A stretch of 64,000 nt of DNA from a marine actinobacterium MedAcidi-G2B (GTDB lineage: Bacteria > Actinomycetota > Acidimicrobiia > Acidimicrobiales > MedAcidi-G1): NCBI GenBank assembly GCA_000817115.1, contig JUEO01000003.1:29752-93751 (forward strand). The letters run 5' to 3'. A program made the position numbers and the translations under genes. Positions 49,554 through 58,494 of the stretch are shown one piece after another (within the stretch, counting starts at the first letter, position 1; each line of letters starts with the position of its first letter). The notes below the pieces were generated by a model that did no database searches, had not been told where the DNA came from, and saw only the letters and a list, made by a program, of their open reading frames with translations.

Positions 49554-49671
49554 TGAAAAACTTTCTTAGTTATATACAAAACTGTTGTTTCGAATAGATC
49601 TTTATCTATTTGTATTAAGACCGATGAACGATTCTAGCGAAGAATTACATCATTCCGGTCTGAATCTTTAC

Positions 49672-50652
49672 CTATGACAGATGATCTCCGCCAAAGATTT
49701 CACTTACTGAAGAATCTTTAAATACCGCCTGTAACGCTTCTGCTACTAGTGGCGCTATTGATAGAACTTCTATTAGTCCATTGTCGTACCCTTCGGGCAT
49801 CGGCAAAGTATTGGTGACGAGCACTTTTTCTATTGAGGACTCAACGAGGCGTTCCATGGCTGGACCAGAAAATACTCCATGAGTGGTAGCTGCGATCACT
49901 CGTTCTGCACCTTTTTCTTTCAGTTGTTCTGAAGCCGCACAAATAGTTCCAGCTGTATCAATCATGTCGTCAACGATTACGCAAGTCTTGCCATCAACAT
50001 CACCAACTACTTCTTTTGCTTCAACAGTATTGAAAGCTGTATGACTTCTACGCTTATGAACAATCGCGAGATCAGCCCCTAGTTGCATTGCATAACGTTC
50101 AGCGACTTTTACTCGACCGGCATCTGGAGAAACGATTGAAATTTCTCCCTCTAATCCTTTAAGTCGTTCTACGAGTACGGGCATAGCTGTCAGGTGGTCA
50201 ACTGGACCATCAAAGAATCCTTGGATCTGACCTGAATGAAGATCTACTCCCACTAGACGACTTGCTCCGGCACTTTTGAAAAGATTTGCCAATAATTTTG
50301 CGGTAATAGGTTCTCGTCCAGTTGATTTCCGGTCTTGGCGTCCATATCCATAATGGGGGCAAACCACTGTTATTCGTTTCGCCGACGCTCGTTTCGCCGC
50401 GTCCACCATGATGAGCTGTTCCATCACGGCATCGTTAATGGAAGAATTCGGTGTTTGGCAGTGAGTTTGGATTATAAAAACGTCGCTTCCGCGAATGGAT
50501 TCAGAGAATTTGCAATGTATTTCGCCATTGGCAAAATCTTCAAGATTTGGGTCACCGAGTTCCTCGCCCATTAGGTCTGCTATTTCTTTACCCAAAGATT
50601 GGCTTACTCGTCCGGCGACTAAATAAAGATTTTTGTGGGTAACTAGTTCCAT
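49672..50652 (-). CDS. prs: Ribose-phosphate pyrophosphokinase
   Basis: 326 aa; RITVVCPHYGYGRQDRKSTGREPITAKLLANL, GVDLHSGQIQGFFDGPVDHL, VIVDDMIDTAGTI. Confidence 0.97.
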   Translation of the reverse strand: MELVTHKNLYLVAGRVSQSLGKEIADLMGEELGDPNLEDFANGEIHCKFSESIRGSDVFIIQTHCQTPNSSINDAVMEQLIMVDAAKRASAKRITVVCPHYGYGRQDRKSTGREPITAKLLANLFKSAGASRLVGVDLHSGQIQGFFDGPVDHLTAMPVLVERLKGLEGEISIVSPDAGRVKVAERYAMQLGADLAIVHKRRSHTAFNTVEAKEVVGDVDGKTCVIVDDMIDTAGTICAASEQLKEKGAERVIAATTHGVFSGPAMERLVESSIEKVLVTNTLPMPEGYDNGLIEVLSIAPLVAEALQAVFKDSSVSEIFGGDHLS

Positions 50653-50710
50653 TTAAAGTTGCTTACCTTTGCTAGTCGCTTGTGTATTACAGACTAGGAG
50701 CATTTCTGAT

Positions 50711-51595
50711 TCAATCAAATAAGTGTTTCGCATCATCAAAGTCAACCAGCCAAGTCCGCCCTCCACCGACCGAGTGATAGGAACCCCATCCTAAAAGTTG
50801 ACGGGCTCGCTGAGGCAATGCAGCGGCGGTCTCTTTATCAATCACCAAAGGACTTGCTTCTTCTGGCCGTAACCACCCTGCTACAAAACTCACATGCATC
50901 CCATAACGCATTTGGTCCGTAATGTTTGCACCTGCGCCATGCACTACTTTGCCAGAGTAAATCATTCCGCTGCCAGTAGGCATCACAGCATATGCGATTT
51001 CTTCTGGGGGGACCTCCAGTCCTCTAATCACCCCTGTTGGAAGGTTTTGTGATCCTGGAATTACCACAGTTCCACCATTTTCTTTTGTGAAATCTGAAAG
51101 TGCGTACATACAACTGAACGTTATTTCTTGATCTTTATTCATAGCTTCTGGCCAATTATCTTCGTCTCGATGTAAATATTGGGCAGGCTCTGATGACCCA
51201 ACTGCCATGACCTGTCCAGTGTTTAACCAGTAGTCAGCGCAACTTTTGAGAAGGTAATGGTCAGATACTTTTATTAAATATTCATTCAAGAGAGCATGAT
51301 CTACAAACGCTCGGCTTTTTGCAGCGAGTCCACAGAAACGAACTGTCTTACCCCCATGAAACTCTTCCCAGCTCTCGATACCACTTTTTGACCCAGGTGT
51401 ACTTGCCTCTAATGTTTCTGAAAGATCTTCAATGATTTGGGTAGTTATTTCCATTGACAGTAAGTCTCGGATAATGACTGCTCCATCTCGGTCTAGCGCT
51501 GGAATTATTTGTTCAATAGAAACTCCGTTATCGAAAATTTCAAGTTCTGCCATAGATTCATCATGGACTATTTTGAGAAAAGAAGCATCACTCAA
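50711..51595 (-). CDS. Phytanoyl-CoA dioxygenase (PhyH)-family protein
   Basis: 294 aa; GAVIIRDLLSMEITTQI, HxD YLHRDEDNWPEAM, GSQNLPTGV, GKVVHGAGANITDQMR. Confidence 0.85.
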   Translation of the reverse strand: MSDASFLKIVHDESMAELEIFDNGVSIEQIIPALDRDGAVIIRDLLSMEITTQIIEDLSETLEASTPGSKSGIESWEEFHGGKTVRFCGLAAKSRAFVDHALLNEYLIKVSDHYLLKSCADYWLNTGQVMAVGSSEPAQYLHRDEDNWPEAMNKDQEITFSCMYALSDFTKENGGTVVIPGSQNLPTGVIRGLEVPPEEIAYAVMPTGSGMIYSGKVVHGAGANITDQMRYGMHVSFVAGWLRPEEASPLVIDKETAAALPQRARQLLGWGSYHSVGGGRTWLVDFDDAKHLFD

Positions 51596-51677
51596 AATAA
51601 TTTTTGTTTATCTCTGGGAACTAACAGAGTTTCTTGAACGTCAAAAGTATTGATATCAAATACAAGAAAGAAAAGCA

Positions 51678-52622
51678 GTGGAAAAATCTCCAATACAATT
51701 TTTGACAGTTCTTTTATTAGCGTTCACGTTGTCATGCTCGTCCACCTCGACATCTAAGACTGCTTCTATCTCAGGTAACGAAACAACGACAACAACTTTT
51801 ACGTTGACGTCCACGACATTCATCCCTCCTGCTACTTCCGTGGATCTGGACCCTCCCGCACGCTGTGAAGCATTGTTACCAGAATGCGGTTACGGCTGGG
51901 ATTCTTCGATAGGAACATACGTAGATCTTTGGGAACTTTCTGAAGATAGTTCCGAATGGGTAACTAAAGCCGAGTACATCGTTGAGCCACAAGCAGTGTG
52001 TTTTGCGTTGATCGAAGACTGTGGCATGCGTTTAGATGAAGAAACTGGAGAGCATTACTGGTTTTGGGTTTGGGATTATGGAAAAGATCGTTACGTGGAC
52101 GAGGAACTCATCGCCCCTGGCGTAGACCTTCCTTCTCGTTACTGGTTCCCAATGCTTTCTTCCGGGTTCACCTACAACTTTGTTTTACAAGACTGGGTTG
52201 ACATGTGGGAACTTTCCGAAGATGGTTCTCAATGGCGCATTAGCGACGAATTCCTTCTCGACTACACCGAACGCTGTGATGCTTTAGCTTACATTGCCAC
52301 TCTCGAAGAAATAGGTGAACAAGTTAATTACCTTTTCGGCATTGAACAGGACCGCGGCGGTTTAGCTGAAGGCGATACAGCAACTGCAGAAGAATGTGGT
52401 TACCGTTGGGACGCTGAATGTTCCATGTATTACAACTTCTGGTACTTCGATTACGGAACTAATCAATACGTCGATCTTGAAGACATCGACCTGTTCTACC
52501 GCAACGGCTGCACCTACGACTACAACCACTCAAACCTCGTCATAGAACCCTGGTTTGACGACACCACTGAATACACGTACTGCGAAAATACCCTCAAACC
52601 AGCTTTTGGCTGTCTGACCTAA
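51678..52622 (+). CDS. Secreted lipoprotein with tandem degenerate Trp/Tyr-rich repeats, unknown function
   Basis: 314 aa, GTG start; lipobox LAFTLSCSS, Ser/Thr-rich linker, then about five repeats such as CGYGWDSSIGTYVDLWELSEDSSEW. Confidence 0.8.
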   Translation: MEKSPIQFLTVLLLAFTLSCSSTSTSKTASISGNETTTTTFTLTSTTFIPPATSVDLDPPARCEALLPECGYGWDSSIGTYVDLWELSEDSSEWVTKAEYIVEPQAVCFALIEDCGMRLDEETGEHYWFWVWDYGKDRYVDEELIAPGVDLPSRYWFPMLSSGFTYNFVLQDWVDMWELSEDGSQWRISDEFLLDYTERCDALAYIATLEEIGEQVNYLFGIEQDRGGLAEGDTATAEECGYRWDAECSMYYNFWYFDYGTNQYVDLEDIDLFYRNGCTYDYNHSNLVIEPWFDDTTEYTYCENTLKPAFGCLT

Positions 52623-52631
52623 AAGCAAAAA

Positions 52632-52654
52632 GCGCTTCCGCGTTTCGGAAGTGC
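52632..52654 (-). terminator. Rho-independent terminator, mainly for tRNA-Gln (minus strand)
   Basis: GCGCTTCCG-cgttt-CGGAAGTGC stem; on the minus strand followed by TTTTTGCTTTT. Confidence 0.7.
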
Positions 52655-52684
52655 CCCTTAGTTTGATTTGTTTTCAAGTATCAG

Positions 52685-52757
52685 CTGGCCGGGGAGGGAT
52701 CGAACCTCCAACCTCTGGGTCCAAAACCCAGCGTTCTGCCAGTTGAACTACCGGCCA
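52685..52757 (-). tRNA. tRNA-Gln (anticodon UUG)
   Basis: Reverse strand TGGCCGGTAGTTCAACTGGCAGAACGCTGGGTTTTGGACCCAGAGGTTGGAGGTTCGATCCCTCCCCGGCCA; loop TTTTGGA. Confidence 0.97.
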
Positions 52758-52866
52758 TTCTGGTTCTGAATCGTACCGCTTCAATCACCAATCACAGAGT
52801 GTTTTATTAATTTAGTCTTCAATTTGTGCAAATTCTGCTTCCTTACGCGATACGGTATCGGCCGGT

Positions 52867-52965
52867 ATGGGATCTTTAATCAAAAAAAGACGTAAACGTA
52901 TGCGGAAGAAAAAACATCGCAAGATGCTTAAACGCACTCGTGCTCAGCGTCAACGCGGCAAGTAA
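52867..52965 (+). CDS. bS22-like small basic ribosomal protein (AURKAIP1/COX24-domain, 32 aa)
   Basis: MGSLIKKRRKRMRKKKHRKMLKRTRAQRQRGK*; below the ORF-track cutoff; matches the actinobacterial MGSxIKKRRKRMxKKKHRKxL signature. Confidence 0.93.
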   Translation: MGSLIKKRRKRMRKKKHRKMLKRTRAQRQRGK

Positions 52966-52989
52966 ATTCTCTTCTAAATATTCTCAACT

Positions 52990-54057
52990 TCAGTTAAGTG
53001 AGTTGTGAGTGAGATGAGGTAACACAAGTTGGCCAAATTTCTCGCATTCCTCTATATGGGGATAGCCAGAAAATATGAATGCTTCAATTCCGATTTGTTG
53101 ATATTCCCTAATTTTTCTCACGACTTGGTCGGGGTCCCCAACTATTGCTGCACCTGCTCCGCTGCGAGCTCTCCCGATCCCTGTCCAAAGCCCTTCTTCT
53201 GCGAAACCATCTTGATCTGAACTTTGACGCAACTCTATTTGCCGACTTACTCCTACCGAACTTGCATCCAATGAACGATTGCGTATCTCTGCTCCAACTC
53301 CATCATCAAGTTTGCTCACTAATTGAGCAGCGGCTTTACGGGCCTCTGCTTCTGTTTCTCTTACAATGACATGACTTCGGAGACCGTACCTCAGAGTTCT
53401 CCCCTTCTTTGCTGAGCGGTCTGTCATTTCCTTTATCGTCTTTTCAACCTCTGTGACTGTGTCTGGCCAAGTGAGGAACACATCCGCTTCGGCCGCCGCC
53501 ACTTCCTTTGCATTTTCAGAAAATCCTCCGAAATAATAAGCTGGACAACTCCCAGAAATAGTCCTGATACGAGGAGGGGAAATTTGTAATTTTATAAACT
53601 CTCCTTGATAATCAATATCTTGACCATCGAGGAGTTGCCGTAAGACTTGCATGTATTCGGTAGTGCGTTCATACCTTTCTTCTGAATCTATTTTCTCGCC
53701 TGGCAAATCACTAGAAATAATGTTTATATCTAAACGGCCATCAGCTATCTGATCAATGGAAGCTATCTGACGAGCTAGTTGTGGGGCCCAAACTTCTCCA
53801 GTGCGTACCGCAAGTAGGAGTCTGATTTTTTTGGTTTGGCTAGCTATGGCAGCAGCGAAACTTGTGCCATCAATCCCTAACTGATAGCCCGACGGAAGCA
53901 AGATGTTGTCGAATCCTTGTTCCTCAGCTTTAAGTACGATCTTTTTACAATGTTCCCATGAACTTTGTAGTAATGGGTCTGGAAGGCCAAGAAATTCGTA
54001 ATCATCATCGCAAAGAGCTGCGAACCAAGATATTTCTAAAGAGTCATGAGTTAGCAT
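52990..54057 (-). CDS. LLM-class flavin-dependent monooxygenase (SsuD-like)
   Basis: 355 aa; EEQGFDNILLPSG, LLLAVRTGEVWAPQLARQIASIDQIADGRLDINIISSD, AYYFGGFSENAKEVAAAEADVFLTWPD. Confidence 0.88.
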   Translation of the reverse strand: MLTHDSLEISWFAALCDDDYEFLGLPDPLLQSSWEHCKKIVLKAEEQGFDNILLPSGYQLGIDGTSFAAAIASQTKKIRLLLAVRTGEVWAPQLARQIASIDQIADGRLDINIISSDLPGEKIDSEERYERTTEYMQVLRQLLDGQDIDYQGEFIKLQISPPRIRTISGSCPAYYFGGFSENAKEVAAAEADVFLTWPDTVTEVEKTIKEMTDRSAKKGRTLRYGLRSHVIVRETEAEARKAAAQLVSKLDDGVGAEIRNRSLDASSVGVSRQIELRQSSDQDGFAEEGLWTGIGRARSGAGAAIVGDPDQVVRKIREYQQIGIEAFIFSGYPHIEECEKFGQLVLPHLTHNSLN

Positions 54058-55131
54058 CTAGTTGCTCATAACTTCCTCTAGTTTTATGACTCTTCCTTCT
54101 TCTATGGACTGATGGGCTGCTGCTCCCATAGCCACTGACCATAAGCCATCTTCTAACGAACTTTCTGGAGGAGAGTTTTCTAGAACAGATTTCAAGAAAC
54201 GTTCATGTTCAATGTATGAAGAACCGTAATGATGCCCTTGGTATGGGATCCCGGAATGAGAAGTGATCTTTGTATCTACATTTCCAAGACTATGTTCTCC
54301 TCTTATGCCTGTTCGAACCAAGGATTCCGGAACAAGGGCTTCAATTTTTCCTAATGGTCCAACAACCGAAATTTCTTCTTGATTATGAGATGCTTCAGCA
54401 AACATACAGAGATCCAGCATGCCTCGAGCTCCCGACTCGAAGTCAACGATTACATAGGCGTTATCAAGAATATCTGGAACGCGGCCATCGTAACTCTCGT
54501 CAAGGTGGTTGACGTCTTGATCACCAGAAGCAAATACTCGTATTGGATTTGATCCAGAAATAAAGCGCATCAGGTCAAAGAAATGGCAGCACTTCTCAAC
54601 CAGTGTTCCTCCTGTATTGTCATTAAATCGATTCCAATCCCCTACTTTTTTAAGAAAAGGGAATCTGTGTTCCCGTATCGCTACCATGCTGATAGGTCCC
54701 GCTTTACCTTCTGTTGCTTGTCTGATGAGTTCTGCGATAGCTGGCATATATCTGTACTCAAGACCCACCCAAATGTTTGACTGGTTGCCTGCTTTCTCTA
54801 TAACTTTTTCACAATCTGAAACTGTGGTGCACAAAGGTTTCTCCACCAAAGCAGGTAATCCTGTTTCTAGAACTTCTAAAAGGATTTCAGTATGGGTCAT
54901 ATTTGGGGTAGCGATTACCAAAGCATCACATTCCCCTTGCTCTAATAGATCTCTATGATTCTGGAAGAGCCCGGTTTGAGAGTTCAGTATTGATTTGGCG
55001 TGATTTAGAGAATTTTGATCAGGGTCTGCTACCGCAACAATCTCTGCTCCTGGAAGGGCTTGAAGATTGTGAATGTGTTCAATCCCCATCAATCCTGTAC
55101 CGATTACTCCATACCGAACAGTTTCGCTCAT
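54058..55131 (-). CDS. Gfo/Idh/MocA-family oxidoreductase
   Basis: 357 aa; YGVIGTGLMGIEHIHNLQALPGAEIVAVADPD, ALVEKPLCTTVSDCEKVIE. Confidence 0.93.
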   Translation of the reverse strand: MSETVRYGVIGTGLMGIEHIHNLQALPGAEIVAVADPDQNSLNHAKSILNSQTGLFQNHRDLLEQGECDALVIATPNMTHTEILLEVLETGLPALVEKPLCTTVSDCEKVIEKAGNQSNIWVGLEYRYMPAIAELIRQATEGKAGPISMVAIREHRFPFLKKVGDWNRFNDNTGGTLVEKCCHFFDLMRFISGSNPIRVFASGDQDVNHLDESYDGRVPDILDNAYVIVDFESGARGMLDLCMFAEASHNQEEISVVGPLGKIEALVPESLVRTGIRGEHSLGNVDTKITSHSGIPYQGHHYGSSYIEHERFLKSVLENSPPESSLEDGLWSVAMGAAAHQSIEEGRVIKLEEVMSN

Positions 55132-56036
55132 GGAAGAGGTACGCCTTCTGAAGCTTGGATGATTTTATAAACATCTGCTCTTGTTAAAGACACTTTGAGC
55201 GCTTCTGAAAGTTTTTCTAGTCGTTCAATTGTTTGAGTTCCAAGTATCGCAATCGGTGAAGTTGGGTGAGATAAAACGAATGCGATAGCAATAGTTGCTC
55301 TATCAACAGATTCGCGGCTTGCTAAGTCATCTAGAACTGCCGCAAGTTCTGTTGGAATACCTTCCCCAGTAGCCAGGCTTCCGCCTGCTAGTGGACTCCA
55401 CGCCAGTGGAACAAGATCTCTTTCTGCAGCTAAATCAAGAATTCCATCCCGTAAAGGGTTTAAATGGACTGCTGAGAACTCCGGCTGAACGGCGATAAGA
55501 GGGGTCCTTAAATGTTCCTGTAATGCTTTTATTTGACTGGGTGAGTAATTTGAAACACCGAGAGCGATGACTTTTTCTTCTTCTACGAGACTGTCAAGCG
55601 TTGCAGCGACTTCAGCCGGATGAGTGTAAATGTCAGGGCGATGCACTAGATACAAGTCGATCTGTTCAACATTCATACGACGAAGAGAATCTTCACAAGC
55701 CTTTCGGAGATACTCGCTACTTGAGTTGTATGGAACAGGGGGCTGTATCCCTCCCTTAGTTGCCAACACTATTTGGTCTCGTAATTTAGGGCTTCCTGAA
55801 AGTACTTGACCTAGAAGTTCTTCGCAGGCTCCAAAACCATTTCCACCCCAATCAAGTCCGTAAACATCGGCATTGTCTACTAAGTTGATGCCTAGATCTA
55901 TTGCTGCTTCAAGTAGGTTTGTTGCGTGACCGATATCAGTATTGGTATATCGCCAGAGACCTAGAGCTAACGGCCCTACATGCGGCAATTCGTCACATAA
56001 AAGCCTTGCGTCATTTTGCACTAAGTTCTTATCCAT
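55128..56036 (-). CDS. Aldo/keto reductase
   Basis: 302 aa; GINLVDNADVYG, VLATKGGI, QIDLYLVHRPD, ALGVSNYSPSQIKAL. Confidence 0.93.
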   Translation of the reverse strand: MDKNLVQNDARLLCDELPHVGPLALGLWRYTNTDIGHATNLLEAAIDLGINLVDNADVYGLDWGGNGFGACEELLGQVLSGSPKLRDQIVLATKGGIQPPVPYNSSSEYLRKACEDSLRRMNVEQIDLYLVHRPDIYTHPAEVAATLDSLVEEEKVIALGVSNYSPSQIKALQEHLRTPLIAVQPEFSAVHLNPLRDGILDLAAERDLVPLAWSPLAGGSLATGEGIPTELAAVLDDLASRESVDRATIAIAFVLSHPTSPIAILGTQTIERLEKLSEALKVSLTRADVYKIIQASEGVPLP

Positions 56037-56066
56037 TTCTCCTCCTAGAAAACTCAGCCAAACTCA

Positions 56067-56822
56067 TTACATTTCAAACAGGTTAGATGGAACAGTCTTT
56101 ACTACTTGACAGCCTTCTTCAGGGAAGTTTCCCTCCACGAACCACGTTGAACCCGATCCAGCTAATTGAGGGATTTTGCCAGATATTTCTGCTAGCCGGT
56201 TTTTATATTTATCTACCTCCGGCATATAGCTAAGCAGAGCAGGTTCAAGGTCATTACCGTTGCCTCCCACAGGTCCTCCCATTTCGTCCCAGTGTTTATA
56301 AACAGCCGGAGTTGAAACGCCAAATGGCGGGGTGAGGAGAGTGAAAGTTTTTTCAACAAATGGCAAAGGTTCCACTACTTCACCGATTCCTGAAACTCTA
56401 GCTCTGCCTCCAATAAGACAGTAAGAGACATCAGCCCCTAAAGATGAGGCTTTGACTAGATCCGTGAAACCAGCCCATCGAAGTATTGCTGCTGCGTTAG
56501 TAGATCCTCCTCCTAAACCTGCACCAGAAGGAATTTTCTTTTCTATATGAATTAAGGCTTTCCGATCTAATAATTCAAGAGCTTGTGTAACTAGGTTCTT
56601 GCTATCTGACTCAACGCTAAATCCAATTTCAGGTCCCTCTATCGTCAAGCCATCTCCATTATTAATAACTATTCGATCCGAAAAATCTAGGCTTACCATT
56701 TCCGCCTCAATGAAGTGGTAACCATCTTCTCTTTTTCCAGTAATTCTGAGAGAAAGAGTGAGTTTTGCTGGAGATCTCAACTCAGTTTTCATAGCTGAAC
56801 CTCCTTTGCTAGACGCACCCAC
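56067..56822 (-). CDS. ispE: 4-diphosphocytidyl-2-C-methyl-D-erythritol kinase
   Basis: 251 aa; SPAKLTLSLRITGKREDGYHFIEAEMVSLD, KKIPSGAGLGGGSTNAAAIL. Confidence 0.94.
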   Translation of the reverse strand: MGASSKGGSAMKTELRSPAKLTLSLRITGKREDGYHFIEAEMVSLDFSDRIVINNGDGLTIEGPEIGFSVESDSKNLVTQALELLDRKALIHIEKKIPSGAGLGGGSTNAAAILRWAGFTDLVKASSLGADVSYCLIGGRARVSGIGEVVEPLPFVEKTFTLLTPPFGVSTPAVYKHWDEMGGPVGGNGNDLEPALLSYMPEVDKYKNRLAEISGKIPQLAGSGSTWFVEGNFPEEGCQVVKTVPSNLFEM

Positions 56823-57601
56823 TCATCAACACTTAATTCTTCCGCTCTTGCCTTTGGATTGATACTAGATTTTTGAAACTCTTCTTCGTTAACCGTGGCG
56901 TCCAAAGAGCGGCGCAATGTTTTGCGGCGATGAGTGAATCCCATTCTCACCAAAGAAAAAAGAATTTCTGTATCAACTGTCTCATCTGTAAGCGGTTTTC
57001 TTTTAATTCTGACGATCGCTGAATCAACTCTTGGTCGCGGTAGAAACACAGAAGGTGGGACACGACTCACTACAGAGGCTTCTGCATAAAAAGAAACTTT
57101 CACAGACGGGAAGCCATATGCTTTTGTTTGAGGTCTCGCTACAAGGCGATCCGCTACTTCACTCTGGACCATAACCAGCATCTCTGTTATAGAAGGAGAT
57201 GTATCTAGAATATTGCAAATCAATGGAACTGAAATGTTGTAGGGCAAATTAGCTACAAGTTTCCAACTCCCAGTAGCGACATGAGTCCCAAAATCAAATT
57301 TCATGGCATCTTCATGCAAGATATTAACTTCCTTGCCTGCTGTTACCTCTTGAAGTACTTCAACAAGTTTGTCATCAATTTCTAATGCTGTTACGTGTGC
57401 TCCTTGGTCCATAAGAGCCAAGGTCAACGAACCCAGTCCTGGCCCTATTTCTAAAACTTGATCACCTGTTTTGATTCCAGCCAGCTCAGCTATTCGTCTA
57501 ACAGTATTTGGCTCTACGACGAAATTTTGACCTAAAGAACGTTTCGGGTTTATCTGATATCGATCTAGAAGATCCCGGACTTCAGTCCGAGTAAGGGTCA
57601 T
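56789..57601 (-). CDS. rsmA: 16S rRNA dimethyladenosine transferase (KsgA)
   Basis: 270 aa; NPKRSLGQNFVVEPNTVRRIAELAG, VLEIGPGLGSLTLALMDQG, LVANLPYNISVPLI. Confidence 0.96.
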   Translation of the reverse strand: MTLTRTEVRDLLDRYQINPKRSLGQNFVVEPNTVRRIAELAGIKTGDQVLEIGPGLGSLTLALMDQGAHVTALEIDDKLVEVLQEVTAGKEVNILHEDAMKFDFGTHVATGSWKLVANLPYNISVPLICNILDTSPSITEMLVMVQSEVADRLVARPQTKAYGFPSVKVSFYAEASVVSRVPPSVFLPRPRVDSAIVRIKRKPLTDETVDTEILFSLVRMGFTHRRKTLRRSLDATVNEEEFQKSSINPKARAEELSVDEWVRLAKEVQL

Positions 57602-57610
57602 GACTAGAAG

Positions 57611-58453
57611 TTACGGCAAAAAGCGGCCGCACTCAGGCCACTGTCCTCTACCCCAGTAGTTATAAAGAGTTAGTGCCATCAAATCTTGTTCAGCTGAAGA
57701 AGCGTCAATGGGATCTACTCCAAATAAGTAATGAACTTCAACATGAGCAGAAATTCCAGTGATGAAATCCCATGTGGCTTGACTGAATTGATAGGCACCT
57801 CGATAAGTTCCAGAAGGGCTTATCGCTTGGTAATTGTTAGTTGACTCACACCGTCGCAAATCACTCCATTGCTGTTCCGTCGGTCCATCAGGTGCTGGGG
57901 GCACGTAAGGCGGAAGAGTTGTAGGAGATGCGGAGCCTTGGGACTCTATATATTCAATCCTCGCATTTGCGAGTTCTTCGGCTCGTTCGGCTGAAACAAT
58001 TTCTGCTGTTTCAAAAATAGAAAGAGCTCTTTTTTCTTTAGCCTCAACAGCGTCTTTTAATATTTTTTGAGCTTTTGCCTCAGCAAGTATCATCACGGCT
58101 TGAGTTTCGTCTAACTGATTAGGTCCGATGTTTTCTTCTTCAAGATTTGAAAAAACTATTCCGGAACTCTCTGATACCTCAGGCGCGGCAATCGTGGCTG
58201 TTGTTTCAGCCAAAGAGGTTTCTGTAGCTCCTGCAGTTGATGTTGCAGAGCCAAAAGAATTTGGATTTTCTAAAACGAGAAGAGGCACTGCGGCAATAGT
58301 AGCTATCGCTACTACCACTACTCTCCACCTCTCGATGGTGGTATCGGCTTCCAGAGCTCCGTCCCTTTCCCCTCTGATAGCAATTTTTTTAATGCTATAG
58401 CCGAACAAAAATTTATGAAGAATTGAGAGAAAAAACAAACAGTAATAAATCAC
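57611..58453 (-). CDS. Resuscitation-promoting factor-like transglycosylase-domain protein
   Basis: 280 aa (start uncertain); N-terminal TM, coiled-coil-like middle, C-terminal Rpf domain EQQWSDLRRCESTNNYQAISPSGTYRGAYQFSQATWDFITG. Confidence 0.88.
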   Translation of the reverse strand: MIYYCLFFLSILHKFLFGYSIKKIAIRGERDGALEADTTIERWRVVVVAIATIAAVPLLVLENPNSFGSATSTAGATETSLAETTATIAAPEVSESSGIVFSNLEEENIGPNQLDETQAVMILAEAKAQKILKDAVEAKEKRALSIFETAEIVSAERAEELANARIEYIESQGSASPTTLPPYVPPAPDGPTEQQWSDLRRCESTNNYQAISPSGTYRGAYQFSQATWDFITGISAHVEVHYLFGVDPIDASSAEQDLMALTLYNYWGRGQWPECGRFLP

Positions 58454-58494
58454 CGCGCGAGAGTGACCACTTTAAGCGCGAATCCTGCTCACTT

